NCBI RefSeq assembly: GCF_900188175.1
Contig: NZ_FZOQ01000011.1
Coordinates: 62,001-126,000 of the forward strand
Reading direction: 5' to 3'
Length of the DNA stretch: 64,000 nt
Origin: Pontibacter ummariensis
GTDB lineage: Bacteria; Bacteroidota; Bacteroidia; Cytophagales; Hymenobacteraceae
Made by a program: the position numbers and the translations under genes. Below, piece after piece: positions 61,027-64,000 of the stretch. Below the pieces are notes generated by a model. That model did no database searches, was not told where the DNA came from, and saw nothing but the letters and a program-made list of their open reading frames with translations. Numbering within the stretch: position 1 is the first letter of the stretch; each line of letters starts with the position of its first letter.

Positions 61027-61847
61027 TAAGCTTCTTTCGCTCGCTTTTTGGCCTAAAGGAATCTACTGATACCAGAACCGTGGTGGGGGACCTGGCCCAT
61101 GTCGATCCAAAGGATGTGCCTTACATCAAGCATTCGCATAAAAGGTTAAAGGCCTTGCAGGAACTGCATGCCCGTTTTAAGGGAACTCCGCAGGAAGAGA
61201 AATTTAAGGCTGTTTACGAGAAGACAAAGCATATCCATTCTTATCTGGTCGGGCTTAAGAGGGTACATGAGTTAGAACTCTTCCATTTGCAGCATACCGA
61301 GCACTTCATCAATACTTACTCGGTTATTATGGACGTGCACGAAAGCCAGACAGCCCCGGCTGGCCGGGCTGCCGGTATGGGCATGAAGCGGGAACTAAGG
61401 GTCGACAGCTTTCCGAAGAGGGTAAAAGTAGGAAGGACGAATGGCAGCGGGCACGCCCCCGACAGACACTTTGCCTACAAAGGCGGGGAGGCCGCTACCC
61501 TGGTGGCATCTGGCACCGCCGTAGCCGTCCCGGAGGTGTCCATCGATACCTTTTCCCGGATCACTTATGCGGGAGAACATGCCTCGCAGGAGGCCTTCTC
61601 AGGAGAGATAGGCTTTACCTCCACCGCAGAGGAGAAGGACGACTTTCTGCTGGTGGTAGCAGCGCTCTTTGGCATCGAAAGGGAAAGCCTGGCCTATGTC
61701 GGGAATACGCCTCTTGCTGTTCCAACCCCTGACGGAGCTAACCTGACGCAGTGCCTCCCGGTCATTTACTGGAGGGGTGTTAGCTATGCCCTCGACCTGG
61801 AGGAACACCGCCTGTTCCCGGTCAGGATCTATAGAAGAGGCCTTTGA
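61023..61847 (+). CDS. Unknown protein, last gene of the TelA operon
   Basis: A 274-residue cytoplasmic protein without signal or membrane helix. Residues 1-110 are helical and His/Lys-rich (SHKRLKALQELHARFKG; KTKHIHSYLVGLKRVHELE). Residues 150-270 are a strand-rich domain with VPTPDGANLTQCLPVIYW and a basic end. I do not recognise the family. It is translationally coupled to the 58-residue gene, so it should act with TelA. Confidence 0.75.
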   Translation: MISFFRSLFGLKESTDTRTVVGDLAHVDPKDVPYIKHSHKRLKALQELHARFKGTPQEEKFKAVYEKTKHIHSYLVGLKRVHELELFHLQHTEHFINTYSVIMDVHESQTAPAGRAAGMGMKRELRVDSFPKRVKVGRTNGSGHAPDRHFAYKGGEAATLVASGTAVAVPEVSIDTFSRITYAGEHASQEAFSGEIGFTSTAEEKDDFLLVVAALFGIERESLAYVGNTPLAVPTPDGANLTQCLPVIYWRGVSYALDLEEHRLFPVRIYRRGL

Positions 61848-61970
61848 AAGACAATCAGTTATCCTGGTCTCAGGTGCCTCCTAGTCCCATGCCTCATTCA
61901 CGAAACAGTTGCGAATTCTTAAGGCAGATGCATAAATAAATGCTACCTTTGCAGCCTTAAATTTGTACCT

Positions 61971-63614
61971 ATGATTTCAGTAGACGCGGTTACAGTTGAG
62001 TTTAACGGAGCTGCTCTTTTCAGCAACGTTTCCTTTAATATCAATGAGAATGACCGGATAGCCCTGATGGGTAAAAACGGGGCAGGAAAATCTACCCTGC
62101 TCAAAATTATTGCAGGGGTAAACAAGCCTACCCGTGGTAAAATATCGGCTCCGAAAGACGCCGTGGTAGCCTACCTGCCGCAGCACTTGCTCACCGAAGA
62201 CAATTGTACAGTATTTGAAGAGGCGTCCAAAGCCTTTGCCAGCATCCTAGAGATGAAGGCGCAGATGGATGACCTGAACAAGCAACTCGAGACCCGCACC
62301 GATTACGACTCCGACGACTATTATAAACTGATCGAGCAGGTGTCGGAGCTGGGGGAGAAGTACTATTCCATCGAAGAGATCAACTTTGACGCAGAAGTAG
62401 AGAAGACACTGAAAGGGCTGGGCTTCTCGAGGGCCGACTTTACAAGGTCCACCAGCGAGTTTAGCGGGGGCTGGCGCATGCGCATTGAGCTGGCCAAGAT
62501 CCTGTTGCAGAAGCCTGACCTGATCCTGCTCGACGAGCCTACCAACCACCTGGACATCGAGTCTATCCAATGGCTGGAGGACTTCCTCGTGAACAACGCC
62601 AAGGCGGTGATCGTGATCTCGCACGACAAGACCTTTGTAGACAACATCACCAACCGCACCATTGAGGTGACGATGGGCCGCATCTACGATTACAAAGTAA
62701 ACTATACCCAATACTTGCAGCTGCGTAAGGAAAGACGCGAGCAGCAGCAAAAGCAGTTTGAGGACCAGCAGAAGGAGATCGCCGAGATACAGGCTTTTAT
62801 CGATCGTTTTAAAGGCACGTATTCCAAGACCCTGCAGGTGCAGTCGCGTGTAAAGATGCTGGAGAAAATGGAGATCATTGAGGTGGACGAAGTGGACACC
62901 TCTGCCCTGAACCTGAAGTTTCCGCCTGCGCCTCGTTCCGGCAACTACCCTGTGATTGTGGAGGAACTGACCAAGCGGTACGGCGACCATACTGTGTTTC
63001 AGGACGCTTCGCTTACCATTAACCGGGGCGAGAAGATAGCCTTTGTGGGCAAGAACGGGGAGGGTAAGTCCACATTGGTGAAAGCCATTATGGGGGAACT
63101 GGAGTACGAAGGCAAGCTGCAGCTGGGGCATAACTGTATGATCGGTTACTTTGCCCAGAACCAAGCTTCCTTGCTGGATGAGGACCTGACGGTTTTCCAG
63201 ACCATCGACGAAATTGCGGTGGGGGATGTGCGCACGCGGGTGAAAGACTTGCTTGGGGCCTTTATGTTCAGCGGCGATACCGTAGAGAAAAAGGTAAAAG
63301 TGCTGTCGGGGGGCGAGAAAACCCGCCTGGCCATGATCAAACTGCTGCTACAGCCAGTTAACCTTCTGATCCTGGACGAACCAACCAACCACCTGGACAT
63401 CAAAACCAAGGATATCCTGAAAGATGCTCTTAAGGCCTTCGACGGTACCCTTATCCTGGTGTCGCACGACCGGGACTTCCTGGATGGACTGGCGACAAAG
63501 GTCTTTGAGTTTGGCAACAAGCGCATCAAAGAGCATTTCGAAGACATCAACGGTTTCCTCCGCAACAAGAAAATGGAGAACCTGCGGGAAATCGAAAGAA
63601 ACGTAGCTAAGTAA
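61971..63614 (+). CDS. ABC-F family ATPase
   Basis: A 547-residue twin-ATPase without membrane helices. First cassette: Walker [10 protein letters not shown], signature [13 protein letters not shown], Walker [13 protein letters not shown]. Linker rich in Arg/Gln/Lys (about 245-290). Second cassette: [38 protein letters not shown] proteins bind the ribosome E site and aid translation or give antibiotic resistance. Length and motif set resemble YbiT/Uup-type housekeeping members rather than resistance factors. Confidence 0.92.
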   Translation: MISVDAVTVEFNGAALFSNVSFNINENDRIALMGKNGAGKSTLLKIIAGVNKPTRGKISAPKDAVVAYLPQHLLTEDNCTVFEEASKAFASILEMKAQMDDLNKQLETRTDYDSDDYYKLIEQVSELGEKYYSIEEINFDAEVEKTLKGLGFSRADFTRSTSEFSGGWRMRIELAKILLQKPDLILLDEPTNHLDIESIQWLEDFLVNNAKAVIVISHDKTFVDNITNRTIEVTMGRIYDYKVNYTQYLQLRKERREQQQKQFEDQQKEIAEIQAFIDRFKGTYSKTLQVQSRVKMLEKMEIIEVDEVDTSALNLKFPPAPRSGNYPVIVEELTKRYGDHTVFQDASLTINRGEKIAFVGKNGEGKSTLVKAIMGELEYEGKLQLGHNCMIGYFAQNQASLLDEDLTVFQTIDEIAVGDVRTRVKDLLGAFMFSGDTVEKKVKVLSGGEKTRLAMIKLLLQPVNLLILDEPTNHLDIKTKDILKDALKAFDGTLILVSHDRDFLDGLATKVFEFGNKRIKEHFEDINGFLRNKKMENLREIERNVAK

Positions 63615-63661
63615 GCTACCAGGGCAAGGGTCACCTCAAATTAGTGCTTAACAACACCCTC

Positions 63662-63871
63662 ATGGACGTAAAAGACAGTAACGGCAATATCTTGAACGAT
63701 GGCGATTCAGTGACTTTGACAAAAGACCTCAAAGTAAAGGGTTCCTCTATGACGCTAAAAAGAGGAAAGATGATCAAGAACATCCGCCTCACGAACAGTC
63801 CGGAAGAAATCGACTGCCGGGTGGATGGCAGCAACATTGTGCTGAAAACAAGTTTTTTGAAAAAGGCCTAA
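63662..63871 (+). CDS. Stand-alone PhnA (YjdM) C-terminal domain
   Basis: A 69-residue protein matching the C-terminal domain of PhnA/Yjd[26 protein letters not shown], then [16 protein letters not shown] and KTSFLKKA. The N-terminal zinc-ribbon of the full-length family is absent. The frame runs back to a GTG at 63644; ATG 63662 is preferred. Despite the name, no phosphonate role is shown for such proteins. It lies 47 bp after the ABC-F stop and ends at a strong terminator. Confidence 0.82.
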   Translation: MDVKDSNGNILNDGDSVTLTKDLKVKGSSMTLKRGKMIKNIRLTNSPEEIDCRVDGSNIVLKTSFLKKA

Positions 63872-63885
63872 AGTCCTTTTATATA

Positions 63886-63934
63886 AAAAAGCAAAAGCCC
63901 CTGCCAGATTGCTTGGCAGGGGCTTTTGCTTTTT
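63886..63934 (+). terminator. Strong intrinsic terminator
   Basis: Perfect 21-base arms (63886-63906, 63914-63934) with a 7-base loop, A tract on the left and T tract on the right, 15 bp after the PhnA-domain stop. The remaining 66 bases of the window show no feature. Confidence 0.9.
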
Positions 63935-64000
63935 AGGAAGCTGTTGCAATTTTTTGAAATCCCTGGCAAAAGCGGACTTACGTCAGGAGGAGCCGATAGG

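Noticed and set aside
62247..63164. 305-codon minus-strand frame
   Set aside because: Complement of the ABC-F gene; Leu/His/Val-rich without any motif.
1..64000. tRNA, rRNA, CRISPR, insertion sequence or prophage
   Set aside because: I looked for clover-leaf ends, regularly spaced repeats, transposase or integrase motifs and saw none.

Overview
The window looks like a chromosomal segment of a Bacteroidota bacterium. A Cytophagales/Hymenobacteraceae organism (Pontibacter-like) is the best guess, inferred from gene content and the roughly 50% GC look rather than from any marker gene. Supporting signs are a type IX secretion C-terminal sorting domain (28271-29857), DUF6600 and FtsX/MacB-type proteins, HemJ next to an oxygen-independent coproporphyrinogen oxidase, GbsR/MarR-controlled RND efflux, and sparse Shine-Dalgarno signals. 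I see no rRNA, tRNA, CRISPR array, transposase or phage gene. About 53 genes are supported. Most are ordinary chromosomal genes in short operons separated by strong bidirectional hairpins.

Layout. 1-1000: one small DUF1737-like gene and otherwise empty sequence. 1009-10146 (minus): a MacAB-TolC-like export operon (adaptor, TolC, DUF3471 protein, ATPase, two FtsX permeases) followed by its probable regulators, an NtrC-type response regulator and a histidine kinase. A sigma-54-like promoter and three perfect inverted repeats lie upstream. 10497-16357: carbohydrate genes (sugar porter, GH2, SDR, GH88 and a truncated BNR-4 protein), possibly the remains of a uronate-polysaccharide locus. 16563-21138 (minus): Hpt, response regulator, YaiO-like barrel, HEAT protein and GT2 synthase, which looks like a phosphorelay-coupled exopolysaccharide export cassette. 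21447-24596: aminopeptidase P and a DUF6600 protein. 24863-28151: a tight trio of DEDDh exonuclease, cNMP/CBS/DUF294 nucleotidyltransferase and 2H phosphoesterase. 28271-36813: T9SS-exported sorbosone dehydrogenase-like protein, AEC transporter, haem genes (hemN, hemJ), D-threonine aldolase-like enzyme, membrane-anchored GH25 and a disordered protein. 37182-41581: glycosylation genes, including a methyltransferase-GT2 fusion. 42390-43891: nucleotidyltransferase plus metallophosphoesterase. 44003-44272: an acyl-carrier-like protein lacking the phosphopantetheine serine. 44418-50596: RND efflux operon (TolC, adaptor, pump) with a GbsR/MarR regulator; matching operators precede both transcription units. 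50886-58994: glucan phosphorylase-like protein with the PLP lysine replaced, PepD, ROK kinase, porin, cupin, PhzF and two small monooxygenase-like proteins. 59320-61847: a four-gene TelA operon that includes a 58-aa overlapping gene. 61971-63871: ABC-F ATPase and a PhnA-domain protein.

The best candidates for something undescribed are the exonuclease/DUF294/2H trio, the four-gene TelA operon, the phosphorelay-linked GT2/HEAT/YaiO operon, and the set of proteins that keep their fold but have lost a catalytic or attachment residue (ACP-like, glucan phosphorylase, epimerase, SDR). All functional assignments are by recognition of motifs and family resemblance; no search was run.
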